64,000 nucleotides of DNA, from positions 1 to 64,000 of the forward strand of contig NZ_LJRO01000153.1 in assembly GCF_001401155.1 (NCBI RefSeq). The letters run 5' to 3'. This document shows positions 18,636-28,167 of this stretch, one piece after another. Source of the DNA: Pseudomonas tremae (GTDB lineage: Bacteria > Pseudomonadota > Gammaproteobacteria > Pseudomonadales > Pseudomonadaceae). The notes beneath the pieces are model-generated. The model did not search any database, was not told where the DNA came from, and saw only the letters and a list, made by a program, of their open reading frames with translations. The position numbers and the translations under genes were made by a program. Positions within the stretch are counted from its first letter, which is position 1; every line of letters begins with the position of its first letter.

Positions 18636-20240
18636 ATGACCGACCAGATTACCCGCCTGCCGATCCGCCGCGCCCTGATCAGCGTATCCGACAAGACCGG
18701 AATCCTTGAGTTTGCCCGCGAGCTGGAAGCGCTGGGCGTCGAGATCCTCTCCACTGGCGGTACGTTCAAGCTGCTCAAGGACAATGGCGTTGCGGCAGTC
18801 GAAGTGGCTGACTACACCGGCTTCGCTGAAATGATGGACGGTCGGGTCAAGACCCTGCACCCCATGATCCACGGCGGCATTCTGGGTCGTCGCGGTACCG
18901 ACGACGCGATCATGAACGAACACGGCATCAAGCCGATCGATCTGGTAGCCGTCAATCTGTATCCGTTTGAAGCCACTGTTTCCAAGCCAGGCTGCGACCT
19001 GCCGACCGCCATCGAGAACATTGATATCGGCGGCCCGACCATGGTCCGTTCTGCAGCAAAGAACCATAAAGATGTCGCCATCGTGGTCAATGCAGGCGAT
19101 TACGGTCAGGTACTGGAAAGCCTCAAGGCTGGAGGCCTGACCTACGCACAGCGTTTCGACCTGATGCTCAAGGCCTTCGAACACACTGCGGCCTACGACG
19201 GCATGATTGCCAACTACCTGGGTGGCGTCGACCAGACTGCCGACACCCTGAGCACCGAAGGCCGCAGCCAATTCCCGCGCACTTTCAACACCCAGTTCGT
19301 CAAGGCTCAGGAAATGCGCTACGGCGAGAACCCGCACCAGAGCGCGGCGTTCTACGTGGAAGCCAAGCCGGCCGAAGTCGGTATCGCCACTGCGACCCAG
19401 TTGCAAGGCAAGGAACTGTCGTTCAACAACGTTGCCGACACCGATGCTGCGCTGGAGTGCGTCAAGAGCTTCGTCAAGCCCGCCTGCGTTATCGTCAAGC
19501 ACGCCAACCCGTGCGGCGTAGCAGTCTGCCCTGACGACGAAGGCGGCATTCGCCAGGCCTACGAACTGGCCTATGCCACCGACGCCGAATCAGCATTTGG
19601 CGGCATTATCGCGTTCAACCGCGAGCTGGACGCTGCAACGGCCAAGGCCATCGTCGAACGCCAGTTCGTTGAAGTCATCATCGCCCCAAGCGTCAGCGCC
19701 GAAGCCCGCACCATCGTGGCCAGCAAAGCCAACGTACGTCTGCTGACCAGTGGCCAGTGGAGCGAGCGTCTTCCGGCCTGGGACTACAAACGCGTCAACG
19801 GTGGCCTGCTGGTGCAAAGCCGCGACATCGGCATGATCACCTCGGATTACCTTAAGGTCGTTACCCGGCGTGCGCCTACCGAACACGAAATGCATGACCT
19901 GATCTTCGCCTGGAAAGTCGCCAAGTACGTGAAGTCCAACGCCATTGTCTACGCCCGTAACCGCCAGACCATCGGCGTCGGCGCAGGTCAGATGAGCCGC
20001 GTGAACTCCGCGCGCATCGCCGCGATCAAGGCAGAGTATGCCGGTCTGCAGGTGCAAGGAGCAGTCATGGCGTCCGATGCATTTTTCCCGTTCCGCGATG
20101 GTATCGACAACGCGGCCAAGGTCGGCATCACTGCCGTCATCCAGCCAGGCGGCTCGATGCGCGACAACGAAGTGATTGCTGCGGCAGACGAAGCCGGCAT
20201 TGCGATGGTGTTCACCGGCATGCGCCACTTCAGGCATTAA
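18636..20240 (+). CDS. purH: Bifunctional AICAR formyltransferase/IMP cyclohydrolase
   Basis: A 534-residue enzyme for the last two steps of IMP synthesis. The N-terminal MGS-like cyclohydrolase domain ([32 protein letters not shown]) spans about residues 1-200; the C-terminal AICAR transformylase domain has [22 protein letters not shown] with the catalytic Lys-His, and [11 protein letters not shown]. The ATG at 18636 gives the usual N-terminus MTDQ. purD follows after 198 bases. Confidence 0.96.
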   Translation: MTDQITRLPIRRALISVSDKTGILEFARELEALGVEILSTGGTFKLLKDNGVAAVEVADYTGFAEMMDGRVKTLHPMIHGGILGRRGTDDAIMNEHGIKPIDLVAVNLYPFEATVSKPGCDLPTAIENIDIGGPTMVRSAAKNHKDVAIVVNAGDYGQVLESLKAGGLTYAQRFDLMLKAFEHTAAYDGMIANYLGGVDQTADTLSTEGRSQFPRTFNTQFVKAQEMRYGENPHQSAAFYVEAKPAEVGIATATQLQGKELSFNNVADTDAALECVKSFVKPACVIVKHANPCGVAVCPDDEGGIRQAYELAYATDAESAFGGIIAFNRELDAATAKAIVERQFVEVIIAPSVSAEARTIVASKANVRLLTSGQWSERLPAWDYKRVNGGLLVQSRDIGMITSDYLKVVTRRAPTEHEMHDLIFAWKVAKYVKSNAIVYARNRQTIGVGAGQMSRVNSARIAAIKAEYAGLQVQGAVMASDAFFPFRDGIDNAAKVGITAVIQPGGSMRDNEVIAAADEAGIAMVFTGMRHFRH

Positions 20241-20285
20241 TCAGAAAAACGGTCGCACTGTCACAGGTTTGTGCTTCGCTGGACG

Positions 20286-20335
20286 GGGCTTCGCTGATGC
20301 ACATTGCCAACAGGCAATCGGGCTCAGCGAAGTCC
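20286..20335. other. Nested hairpin in the purH-purD gap
   Basis: An outer 12-bp stem GGGCTTCGCTGA/TCAGCGAAGTCC (one G-U pair, 20286-20297 and 20324-20335) encloses a perfect inner stem ATTGCC/GGCAAT (20303-20308 and 20313-20318). There is no T-run, so it is not a standard terminator; it could be an RNA structure in the purH-purD transcript or a decayed repeat. The rest of the 198-base gap shows no gene. Confidence 0.5.
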
Positions 20336-20438
20336 GCTCCGCCTCGCATGCACCCGCGCCATTGCGGCCTCGTACTGCGGCACTGGTCGTCATCGACACA
20401 GCGCGTACTCCAGAACCAGCGTCATCGAGGTTTTTGAA

Positions 20439-21734
20439 ATGAATGTTTTGATCATCGGCAGCGGCGGTCGTGAACACGCCCTGGCCTGGAAAGTAGCTCA
20501 GGACTCACGTATTCAGAAGGTGTTTGTCGCACCTGGCAATGCGGGCACTGCGATCGAGGCAAAGTGCGAGAACGTGGCCATCGACGTTCTGGCACTGGAA
20601 CAACTGGCGGATTTCGCAGAAAAGAATGTTTCCCTGACCATCGTCGGCCCGGAAGTGCCGCTGGTTGCGGGTGTCGTCGACCTGTTCCGCAGTCGCGGCC
20701 TGGATTGCTTTGGTCCGACCGCCGCTGCTGCGCAGCTCGAAGGCTCCAAGGCGTTCACCAAGGATTTCCTGGCACGTCACAAGATCCCCACGGCCGACTA
20801 CCAGAACTTCACCGACATCGAGCCTGCGCTGGCCTACCTGCGTGAAAAAGGTGCGCCGATCGTCATCAAGGCCGATGGCCTGGCCGCCGGCAAGGGCGTC
20901 ATCGTCGCCATGACCCTGGCAGAAGCCGAAGATGCAGTTCGCGACATGCTGGCAGGCAATGCTTTCGGCGACGCGGGCTCGCGGGTAGTAATCGAAGAGT
21001 TTCTGGACGGCGAGGAAGCCAGCTTCATCGTCATGGTCGACGGCAAGAATGTGCTGCCCATGGCCACCAGCCAGGATCACAAACGGGTCGGCGATGGCGA
21101 CAGCGGTCCGAACACCGGGGGCATGGGTGCCTACTCCCCTGCCCCGGTAGTGACTGCCGAGGTTCATCAACGTGTCATGGACCTGGTCATCTGGCCGACC
21201 GTCCGGGGCATGGCCGAGGAAGGCAACGTCTACACCGGTTTCCTCTATGCTGGTCTGATGATCGACAAGGCTGGCAACCCCAAGGTGATCGAGTTCAACT
21301 GCCGCTTTGGCGATCCGGAAACACAGCCGGTCATGTTGCGTCTGCAATCGAGCCTGGTATTGCTGGTCGAAGCAGCTCTGGCGCAGGCGCTGGACAAGGT
21401 CGAAGCACAATGGGACCCGCGTCCGAGCCTGGGTATCGTGCTGGCAGCTGGCGGTTATCCTGGCGATTACGCCAAAGGAGCGGTCATCAATGGACTGGAC
21501 GCTGCCGCACAACTGCAAGGCAAGATATTCCACGCAGGCACCGCCTTGCAGGATGATCGTGTCGTGACCAGCGGCGGTCGTGTACTGTGTGCCACAGCAT
21601 TGGGTGACAGCGTGGGCAGTGCGCAAAAAAACGCCTACGCGCTGGCAGCGAAAGTCGATTGGCAAGGTTGTTTTTATCGTAATGACATTGGCTACCGTGC
21701 CATTGCCCGCGAGCGTGGCGAAGAACAGGAATAA
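20439..21734 (+). CDS. purD: Phosphoribosylamine-glycine ligase (GAR synthetase)
   Basis: A 431-residue ATP-grasp ligase that joins glycine to phosphoribosylamine in purine synthesis. It starts with the nucleotide-binding VLIIGSGGREHALAWK, has IVGPEVPLVAGV, the ATP-grasp core IKADGLAAGKGVIVA and VIEFNCRFGDPETQ near the metal site. The chosen ATG encodes this canonical N-terminus; longer in-frame sequence upstream lacks family similarity. purH lies upstream and retS downstream, as in other pseudomonads. Confidence 0.96.
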   Translation: MNVLIIGSGGREHALAWKVAQDSRIQKVFVAPGNAGTAIEAKCENVAIDVLALEQLADFAEKNVSLTIVGPEVPLVAGVVDLFRSRGLDCFGPTAAAAQLEGSKAFTKDFLARHKIPTADYQNFTDIEPALAYLREKGAPIVIKADGLAAGKGVIVAMTLAEAEDAVRDMLAGNAFGDAGSRVVIEEFLDGEEASFIVMVDGKNVLPMATSQDHKRVGDGDSGPNTGGMGAYSPAPVVTAEVHQRVMDLVIWPTVRGMAEEGNVYTGFLYAGLMIDKAGNPKVIEFNCRFGDPETQPVMLRLQSSLVLLVEAALAQALDKVEAQWDPRPSLGIVLAAGGYPGDYAKGAVINGLDAAAQLQGKIFHAGTALQDDRVVTSGGRVLCATALGDSVGSAQKNAYALAAKVDWQGCFYRNDIGYRAIARERGEEQE

Positions 21735-21737
21735 ACG

Positions 21738-21772
21738 ACCGGGCTGGCACCTGATCAAAGGTGCTGGCCGGT
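21738..21772. terminator. Hairpin after purD
   Basis: Just past the purD stop, GCACCT/AGGTGC (21747-21752 and 21759-21764) forms a stem with outer ACCGG/CCGGT pairing. No long T-run follows, so termination would be weak; it may leave some read-through into retS. Confidence 0.45.
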
Positions 21773-21800
21773 TTACCTGGCGTTGCGCGGTTTACCTGGC
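21769..21800. repeat. 13-bp direct repeat upstream of retS
   Basis: The 13-mer CGGTTTACCTGGC occurs twice, at 21769-21781 and 21788-21800, with a 19-base period (nearly two helical turns). It ends 24 bases before the retS start, so it could be an operator or a small duplication. Confidence 0.5.
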
Positions 21801-21824
21801 ATTCACTCACGAAGGGATTTCATA

Positions 21825-24614
21825 GTGCGCTGGCTCAGGATTGCCATAGCCTCAACTGTCGGACTGCTGACCTTGCTGTTCATGCTTTCGGCTCAGGCAG
21901 AGCATGGCGCAGGCTGGTCGACGCTGCTCGACGAAAAAGCCAGCCTGACGCTGGATGAAATCCGCTCGGCGCGCTATCAGAATCAGTTCAGCCCCATCGA
22001 ACTGGAGCGCGTCACGGCGACAGATCACAGCGGTGCGGTCTGGCTGCATTACCGGCTGCATCCCACGCAGCATGAGCAACTCCTGCGCATCTTTGCACCT
22101 GACCTTGCCAGCGCAGACATGTACGTCATGGATGGCGACCGACTGGTTGATCACTTGCGCACCGGCAATGAGGTGCCTCTGGAAGATCAACGCCTGCCGT
22201 CCAACGATTTCCTGCTGCCAATCCCGCAAAGTGCGGCTTCACTGGATATCTACCTGAGGCTTGTATCGGCTCAGAAAATGCGCCCCAGTATCACCCTGGA
22301 GCCAGCCATCGAGAGCGCTGCCAACGAGACCGAACCGTTACTGTTCGGCCTGCTGTTTGGCGCGTTGGCGATGCTGATCGTACAGAACCTGACACGGTTC
22401 GGGCATACGCGCTCACGCAGCAATCTGTGGCTGGCGGCCTGCGAATCCCTGCTCGGGCTCAGCGCCCTGCTGCTGCTGAATCTGCTCCGCCCGATCGACC
22501 CCTGGCACATTGCGCAGACACCCAGTTCGCATCTGGCGCTGCTGCTGGCCGCTGTCGCAGGTCTGATCTACACCTATTGCTTCTTCATTCATCGTCGGGC
22601 GCGCAAGCTGGATCGCCTGTTGCTGGGCATTGCAGCGCTCATGGGCCTCGGCGCTCTGGTGGTGCTGTCCGACAGCAGTCTGCCTATCAATATCCTGACT
22701 TTCGTTCTGGTCTCCATCACGACGCTGAGCATTCTTGCCGTATCCATGTGGCACTGGCAAAAGGGCTATCGCTCCGCGCGGCTGTTCGTGTTCGGGATGA
22801 TCACCTTCAATATCGGTTACATGGTGGTGTTGCCAGGCCTGCTGTGGTTGAGCCTGGTGCCGCCACAATGGCTGATACTCGCGCTGCTCAGCGTCTTCTG
22901 CATCAGCGGCCTGCTGATGAGCCTGGCACTCGGCGAACGTCATCGCAGCATCACCGAAGACCGCTTCAGCCTCAGCCGCGATCAGGCAGCCAGTACTGCC
23001 GAAATCAATGCCAAGGCAGAGTTTCTGGCCAAGATCAGTCATGAGATCCGTACGCCCATGAACGGCGTGCTGGGCATGACCGAACTGCTGCTCGGCACGC
23101 CCCTGTCAGTCAAACAGCGCGACTATGTGCAGACTATCCACAGTGCCGGCAATGAACTGCTGACATTGATCAACGAGATTCTGGACATCACCAAGCTGGA
23201 GTCAGGGCAGATCGAACTCGATGACGTGCAATTCGATATCGCCGCGCTGGTCGAGGACTGCCTGAACATTTTCCGCGCCAAGGCCGAAAAGCAGCAGGTG
23301 GAGCTGATCAGTCTGATCCAGCCGCAGGTGCCTCGCGTCATCAATGGCGACCCGACCCGTCTGCGCCAGACGCTGCTGAGCCTGCTGGAAAATGCGCTGA
23401 AGAACACCGACGAAGGCGAGATTCTGCTGGCTGTTGCGCTGGATACCTCGAAGTCCGGCAGCCATCGCCTGCGCATATCGGTCCAGGACAGCGGAGAATC
23501 GCTCTCCGATGAAGAAAGGGACGAATTGCTGCACGCTGAATTGCACAGCAGGAATTTCCTGGCCAGCAGCAGGCTGGGCGGCCACTTGGGGTTGGTCATC
23601 GCGCGTCAGCTGATCGTCCTGATGGACGGCGAATTCGGCATCCAGAGCAGCGGCATTAAAGGCAACATGCTTTGGCTGACGCTGCCAATGGACGCAAGCC
23701 TGCTCGAGCAGCCGACCATTGACCTGGACAGCCCTCTGAAGGATGCCCGCGTACTGGTTGTCGATGACAATGACACCTGCCGCAAGGTGCTGGTCCAGCA
23801 ATGTAGCGCGTGGGGCTTGAATGTCAGCGCTGTCGCTTCCGGCAAGGAAGCGCTGGCGCTGCTCAGGACAAAGGCGCACTTGCGGGATTATTTCGATGTG
23901 GTTCTGCTCGATCAGAACATGCCCGGTATGACGGGTATGCAGCTGGCAGCCAAGATCAAGGAAGATCCAAGCCTCAATCATGACATTCTGCTGATCATGC
24001 TGACAGGCATCAGCAATGCGCCGAGCAAGATCATCGCGCGCAATTCAGGCATCAAACGCATTCTGGCCAAACCGGTGGCAGGCTATACGCTCAAGACCAC
24101 ACTGGCCGATGAGCTGACCCAGCTGAACAAAGGCGTGACTGCCTCCAAGGCCAATAACGTGCCGAACATTCCGGCCAGCGTGCCCGGCGACTTCCGCATT
24201 CTGGTGGCCGAAGACAACAGCATTTCGACCAAAGTGATCCGGGGCATGCTCGGCAAGCTCAACCTGAACCCCGACACCGCCAGCAATGGCGAAGAAGCAC
24301 TGCGCGCCATGAAAGCGCAGCGTTACGACCTGGTACTGATGGACTGTGAAATGCCGATACTGGACGGGTTCTCGGCCACCGAGCAATTGCGTGCATGGGA
24401 AGTCGGCAATCAGCGCGTGCGCACACCCGTCGTTGCACTGACCGCGCATATTCTCGCCGAGCACAAGGATCGCGCACGTCAGGCGGGCATGGATGGCCAT
24501 ATGGCCAAGCCCATCGAGCTGTCCCAACTGCGCGAACTCGTGGAGCATTGGGTCGCTCATCGCGAAAAGGCTCGCGGGCTGACCTCGGCTGGCGAACTGT
24601 ATCAGCAGAACTGA
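21825..24614 (+). CDS. retS: Hybrid sensor kinase RetS (Gac/Rsm pathway)
   Basis: A 929-residue inner-membrane sensor. A signal/anchor helix precedes a periplasmic 7TMR-DISMED2 domain (about residues 30-175), then seven membrane helices (7TMR-DISM, about 180-380), HisKA with ISHEIRTPMNG (H406), a HATPase domain, and two receiver domains with phosphoacceptors about D696 (VLLDQNMPG) and D840 (LVLMDCEMP). In P. aeruginosa RetS binds and restrains GacS, lowering RsmY/RsmZ levels and so blocking biofilm and type VI secretion. The G1 box reads DSGES instead of DxGxG. The GTG start has GAAGGG eight bases upstream. Identity is supported by architecture and by position after purD. Confidence 0.93.
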   Translation: MRWLRIAIASTVGLLTLLFMLSAQAEHGAGWSTLLDEKASLTLDEIRSARYQNQFSPIELERVTATDHSGAVWLHYRLHPTQHEQLLRIFAPDLASADMYVMDGDRLVDHLRTGNEVPLEDQRLPSNDFLLPIPQSAASLDIYLRLVSAQKMRPSITLEPAIESAANETEPLLFGLLFGALAMLIVQNLTRFGHTRSRSNLWLAACESLLGLSALLLLNLLRPIDPWHIAQTPSSHLALLLAAVAGLIYTYCFFIHRRARKLDRLLLGIAALMGLGALVVLSDSSLPINILTFVLVSITTLSILAVSMWHWQKGYRSARLFVFGMITFNIGYMVVLPGLLWLSLVPPQWLILALLSVFCISGLLMSLALGERHRSITEDRFSLSRDQAASTAEINAKAEFLAKISHEIRTPMNGVLGMTELLLGTPLSVKQRDYVQTIHSAGNELLTLINEILDITKLESGQIELDDVQFDIAALVEDCLNIFRAKAEKQQVELISLIQPQVPRVINGDPTRLRQTLLSLLENALKNTDEGEILLAVALDTSKSGSHRLRISVQDSGESLSDEERDELLHAELHSRNFLASSRLGGHLGLVIARQLIVLMDGEFGIQSSGIKGNMLWLTLPMDASLLEQPTIDLDSPLKDARVLVVDDNDTCRKVLVQQCSAWGLNVSAVASGKEALALLRTKAHLRDYFDVVLLDQNMPGMTGMQLAAKIKEDPSLNHDILLIMLTGISNAPSKIIARNSGIKRILAKPVAGYTLKTTLADELTQLNKGVTASKANNVPNIPASVPGDFRILVAEDNSISTKVIRGMLGKLNLNPDTASNGEEALRAMKAQRYDLVLMDCEMPILDGFSATEQLRAWEVGNQRVRTPVVALTAHILAEHKDRARQAGMDGHMAKPIELSQLRELVEHWVAHREKARGLTSAGELYQQN

Positions 24615-24686
24615 CACCGCTACGGGAAGCCGCTAAAGGCCTGATAGACTGGCGGTGCCATCCACCTGCTGCTGTGAGTCGAAGCC

Positions 24687-25283
24687 ATGCTTCACGTGTT
24701 GTTCAGCGTTTATCTGAAAATGCTGGTGCTTTACAGTCCGTTCTTCGTCCTTTCCTGCTTCATCAGCCTGACCCGCGGCCACTCGCGCAAGGAGCAAAGG
24801 CGTCTGGCCTGGAAAGTAGCGCTCGCTACGCTGGTCTCCAGCGTACTGTTGTACCTGTTCGGAAGAGTGATTTTCGATGTATTCGGGATCACGGTGGACG
24901 CATTCAGAATCGGCGCCGGCACTGTGCTGTTCATCTCGGCATTGGGCATGGCTCAAGGCAAGTCAGCCGTGCAGACCGATAACGTCCAGCAGGACGTCAC
25001 CATTGTTCCGTTGACCATCCCCCTGACGGTAGGCCCCGGCACGATTGGCGCACTGCTGGTCATGGGCGTCAGTCAGCCGCATTGGGACGACAAACTCGCG
25101 GCTATCCTGAGTATCGCTCTGGCGAGCCTGACAGTCGGGGTCGTGCTGTATCTGGCCAATCGCATCGAACGTATTCTCGGTGATCAAGGTTTGCAGATCG
25201 TCAGCCGCCTGATGGGGTTGTTCGTCTGTGCATTGGCCGCACAGATCATATTCACCGGCATCAGGGGCTATTTGTTGCCTTGA
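24687..25283 (+). CDS. MarC-family inner-membrane protein
   Basis: A 198-residue protein with about six membrane helices (KMLVLYSPFFVLSCFISL at the start, GVVLYLANRIERILG and a final FVCALAAQIIFTGI). The loop segment IPLTIPLTVGPGTIGA is a MarC/UPF0056 family signature. No transport function is established for the family. It follows retS by 72 bases on the same strand and ends five bases from the convergent paralog cluster. Confidence 0.85.
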   Translation: MLHVLFSVYLKMLVLYSPFFVLSCFISLTRGHSRKEQRRLAWKVALATLVSSVLLYLFGRVIFDVFGITVDAFRIGAGTVLFISALGMAQGKSAVQTDNVQQDVTIVPLTIPLTVGPGTIGALLVMGVSQPHWDDKLAAILSIALASLTVGVVLYLANRIERILGDQGLQIVSRLMGLFVCALAAQIIFTGIRGYLLP

Positions 25284-25288
25284 GTTGT

Positions 25289-25924
25289 TCAGATAGAGGC
25301 GGCACGTATCAGACTTTTCGCCCTGCCATCCAGATAGCGCGCCACGTCATTACGATGTTCCGCATAAATCTTTGTGTCGAAGGTGTAACTGCCGCCCTTG
25401 AAATGGAACAGCAGCCTTCGTCTGCCTGCACTACGTTCGTCGACGCTCAAGTGCAGACTGCAAAGCAGCAGGAGTATCCGGCCCGGCTCATACTTCTCGC
25501 AGGGCACCACTTGAAAGCTGCCCAGACGCCCCTGATCGAAGCCGTCTTGAAAGTAGGACGCTGCCGCCTGATTCACGCCCATCGCCGTGAAGGCACGCTG
25601 CACCATGCTGCCCAGACGCTTGCGATCCGCAGGATTGCTGACCTTGAAAGTTGCCTGCACCAAATCGTCAACGTTGCTTACGATAAGTGAGTCGCCCAGA
25701 ACCACGCCTTTTTGCTGTAGGCCACGCGTCCTGAGCCGGCTGCGGTAGTAGTGCATCCAGCTGCTCCACTGCGTCGTGAAATCAAACTGTTTGCCCGCGA
25801 ACAACTGCGCATCCAGAAGAACGTCCAGAATGTCGTTACGATCCTCGCCCGAAAGCCCGGGAAGAAACGCCACCATACTGTGGATATCACCCAGATACGC
25901 TCCATTACCTGTGCCCGAATTCAT
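25289..25924 (-). CDS. Unknown protein, paralog 4 of a four-gene family
   Basis: A 211-residue soluble protein without signal peptide or membrane helix; I do not know its family. It shares blocks with the three upstream genes: an N-terminal S-x-x-x-F ... DILDVLLDAQLFA motif, a QW about 15 residues later, a central SFQVVPC, a beta-rich ILLLLCSLHL, and a C-terminal IYAEHRNDVARYLDGRAKSLI. The start is the ATG at 25924, eight bases after AGGGAG; an ATG six bases earlier is too close to that site. It is the last gene of a minus-strand operon and converges on marC. Confidence 0.7.
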   Translation of the reverse strand: MNSGTGNGAYLGDIHSMVAFLPGLSGEDRNDILDVLLDAQLFAGKQFDFTTQWSSWMHYYRSRLRTRGLQQKGVVLGDSLIVSNVDDLVQATFKVSNPADRKRLGSMVQRAFTAMGVNQAAASYFQDGFDQGRLGSFQVVPCEKYEPGRILLLLCSLHLSVDERSAGRRRLLFHFKGGSYTFDTKIYAEHRNDVARYLDGRAKSLIRAASI

Positions 25925-25961
25925 TTGCATTACTCCCTTCCATGGGGGCTTGGCCGCACTG

Positions 25962-26594
25962 TTAAAGACTGATGATTTCGGCCCGTGCGCGATCAGCCAG
26001 AGAATCTTGAACAGTTTGTCGAAAAGGCTCGAAGCTCTGGCGACTGAAGCGGAACGCTGCACTGATTGCATGCACTCGCATTTCTCCGCCGAGTATCTGC
26101 CAGAAATAGAATGCGGGCCTCAACGCTGTGGTCGTCATCTGCAGGCTGCACAAAAGGATCGTCGCCTCATCTTTGTTGTGCATGACACATGGCATGAGTT
26201 GAAAGCTTTCAGAGCGCCCAGAGGTAAACCAACTGCTGAAAAAAGTCTTCGCATGGTCACTGGCCAGTAGAGTGTCGAGCGAACGGTGGTACAACCGGCG
26301 AAGTTCGACGGCATTATCAACCACCGGAAACCGCAATTTGCCGATGTCCCGGAAACTGTGAATGTTCAACCGTACGTCGTTGCCCCCCGCGCTACGCAGC
26401 CCGCCATTGGCAACAATAGATCTCTGGTAAACGTCCAGCCATAAATGCCAGGCCCGCTGAGGAGAGTGTTGATCATCCGCGACAAGTCTGGCGTGCTGCA
26501 GGCAGCTTATGATGTCCTGGCGCAAACAAGCGTCGATATTGTGGAAGGACAGCAGGCTGGAGCCTGTCAGCAGGGTTTCATCCGGATCAGACAT
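25962..26594 (-). CDS. Unknown protein, paralog 3 of a four-gene family
   Basis: A 210-residue soluble protein of no recognised family. It resembles its neighbours in SLLSFHNIDACLRQDIIS near the N-terminus, RAWHLWLDVYQ, the central SFQLMPC, TILLCSLQM, a FYFWQIL strand and a C-terminal helix ending LADRARAEIISL. It has lost several positions conserved in the other copies (for example the L-x-A-x-L block is changed to LQHARLVADD). Its start overlaps the upstream gene's stop by eight bases; the downstream copy begins 37 bases after its stop. Confidence 0.65.
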   Translation of the reverse strand: MSDPDETLLTGSSLLSFHNIDACLRQDIISCLQHARLVADDQHSPQRAWHLWLDVYQRSIVANGGLRSAGGNDVRLNIHSFRDIGKLRFPVVDNAVELRRLYHRSLDTLLASDHAKTFFSSWFTSGRSESFQLMPCVMHNKDEATILLCSLQMTTTALRPAFYFWQILGGEMRVHAISAAFRFSRQSFEPFRQTVQDSLADRARAEIISL

Positions 26595-27285
26595 CAGGCC
26601 TGTCTCCAGGCGTCATGATCAGACCGACACGTTTGCTCGACAGCGCTGCGTCTATGCCTGCGCGAAACTGTGAATAGACCTGGTCGATCAATTGCATTGA
26701 ATATACAGTCACGGCGATGTTGCCGTAGATGCTCTGCGGTTCGAGTACCTCGAAAAGAAAGCCGGATGCCAGTGGTTGACGGGTGGCGAAATGAAGCTGC
26801 GCCAGTGTCAGGTTACGCTGAGCGTCGAAAAACCCGAGTTGCAAGACCACGCTGACCTGCAATCTTCCTGCATGATCCAGACCGCTCTGTAGCGTATGAC
26901 GACTCAGCAACTTAAGCGCTTCGTTCCCGGCGCGCTGATTGCAAACCGAGCGCATATAAGCCTCTGCCCGCCCTAGCGCATCGGGTGACGCCGTAGGTGC
27001 AAGGGCAAGCCTCATGCGATTCCATATTGTCTCTACACTCCCCACCTGCAAAGGCTCGCTGACATGTTCGCTGGCACTCAGCACCCAGCCGAAACGCAGA
27101 GTTGCAGCAAGACGGGTTTCATTCCATTTTTCAAAGTCGGCAAACTTTGGGTGTTGCTTTGATGCGGCCAACTGCACGTACAACATCGAGTCCAGCACAT
27201 CGTTGTTCAGCGCGACCTGCTGCGGCCCGCAAAAAAATAGCAAACAGCCCGCATTAACGACGACAACATTCAATTCCTGCTTCAT
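26587..27285 (-). CDS. Unknown protein, paralog 2 of a four-gene family
   Basis: A 232-residue soluble protein of no recognised family. The family blocks are visible: NDVLDSMLYVQLAASK, KWNETRLAATLRFGW, a central LQVSVVLQLGFF in place of the SFxVxxC strand pair, FLFEVLE and a C-terminal YSQFRAGIDAALSSKRVGLI. A GGAA site precedes the ATG (AAGGAATTTCCC). It overlaps the next gene by eight bases and lies 57 bases after paralog 1, so the set is likely one operon. Confidence 0.65.
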   Translation of the reverse strand: MKQELNVVVVNAGCLLFFCGPQQVALNNDVLDSMLYVQLAASKQHPKFADFEKWNETRLAATLRFGWVLSASEHVSEPLQVGSVETIWNRMRLALAPTASPDALGRAEAYMRSVCNQRAGNEALKLLSRHTLQSGLDHAGRLQVSVVLQLGFFDAQRNLTLAQLHFATRQPLASGFLFEVLEPQSIYGNIAVTVYSMQLIDQVYSQFRAGIDAALSSKRVGLIMTPGDRPDV

Positions 27286-27342
27286 GGGAAATTCCTTTTA
27301 TCCCGAACGCGGAGGCAATCATTGCCTCCGTAAACAACCCGA

Positions 27343-28167
27343 TCAGATTTCAAACTCCTCGATTGCACTTTTGGCGTTGTCGCCGAGCCTTTGCTGAATC
27401 AGGTCGCGATGGCGCGAATACAGGCCTGCATTGAGCACCAGATTGTCCTCGCCTTTCCAGGTTTCAACATGGGTGTCCTGCCATTCCCAGAACAGGACAT
27501 TGGTGACCTCACTATCAGTCTTGAAGCTGACCGCGCCCATGGCCAGAATCACAATCTTGTCAGCGGATTCCATGCAAGAGGCAACGCGAAAACTGCCCCC
27601 GCGATGTGACTTGGCCTGGCTCTCGAACAGGCGTAAAGGTTCTTTTTTGGCTTTCAGCGCAGCCAAGGCGTCAGCGGCGACCTTGAGCATCAGCAGTGAT
27701 GCAGGCCCCGGCAAAGCTGCTGCGGTAACAGCCGAAGCAAGGATCTCAAGACCCACCTCATCCATGCTGAAGCGCTGCTGGGCAGCGTGATAGCGTGCAT
27801 AGTTCCAATGGGTGGAAAGCCAGCCAAGCCTGGAGAGCACTTCGTTGAATTTGTCATACCACTGATTACCTTGAGTTTCAGGGTTGAACGCCTTGTTGGC
27901 CACCAGGGTGGCAAACAGAAAGGAGTCCATGACGTCTTCCTTGCTCTGGCGCGACATACCCTCGGCAAATGCCAACAGACTGCTTGCGACAACCGCCCCC
28001 TTGGCAGGCTCATCGCCTGGATCGGAGTCAGTCAGATCGTCTGCCAAGAGCAATTCGGGCTTTCTGGCTGCGGAGTAGGCGGTCAACGATGGTGGGCATT
28101 CAGCCAGTTCACAGGTCGCAATGTAATGAAGGTTGTCAGCAGTGTTCATTGTATTTTCATGTTTCAT
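27343..28167 (-). CDS. Unknown protein, paralog 1 (most complete) of a four-gene family
   Basis: A 274-residue soluble protein and the longest of the four copies; family unknown to me. Conserved blocks are VVASSLLAFAEG, EDVMDSFLFATLVANK, QWYDKFNEVLSRLGW, a helical mid-section (LASAVTAAALPGP ... LKAKKEPLRLFES), SFRVASCMES, IVILAMGAVSF, VLFWEWQDT and AGLYSRHRDLIQQRLGD. The clean strand-helix pattern suggests this copy is closest to the ancestral form. AAAGGA lies eight bases before the ATG. It is the first gene of the minus-strand cluster; the promoter should lie in 28168-28511. Confidence 0.7.
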   Translation of the reverse strand: MKHENTMNTADNLHYIATCELAECPPSLTAYSAARKPELLLADDLTDSDPGDEPAKGAVVASSLLAFAEGMSRQSKEDVMDSFLFATLVANKAFNPETQGNQWYDKFNEVLSRLGWLSTHWNYARYHAAQQRFSMDEVGLEILASAVTAAALPGPASLLMLKVAADALAALKAKKEPLRLFESQAKSHRGGSFRVASCMESADKIVILAMGAVSFKTDSEVTNVLFWEWQDTHVETWKGEDNLVLNAGLYSRHRDLIQQRLGDNAKSAIEEFEI

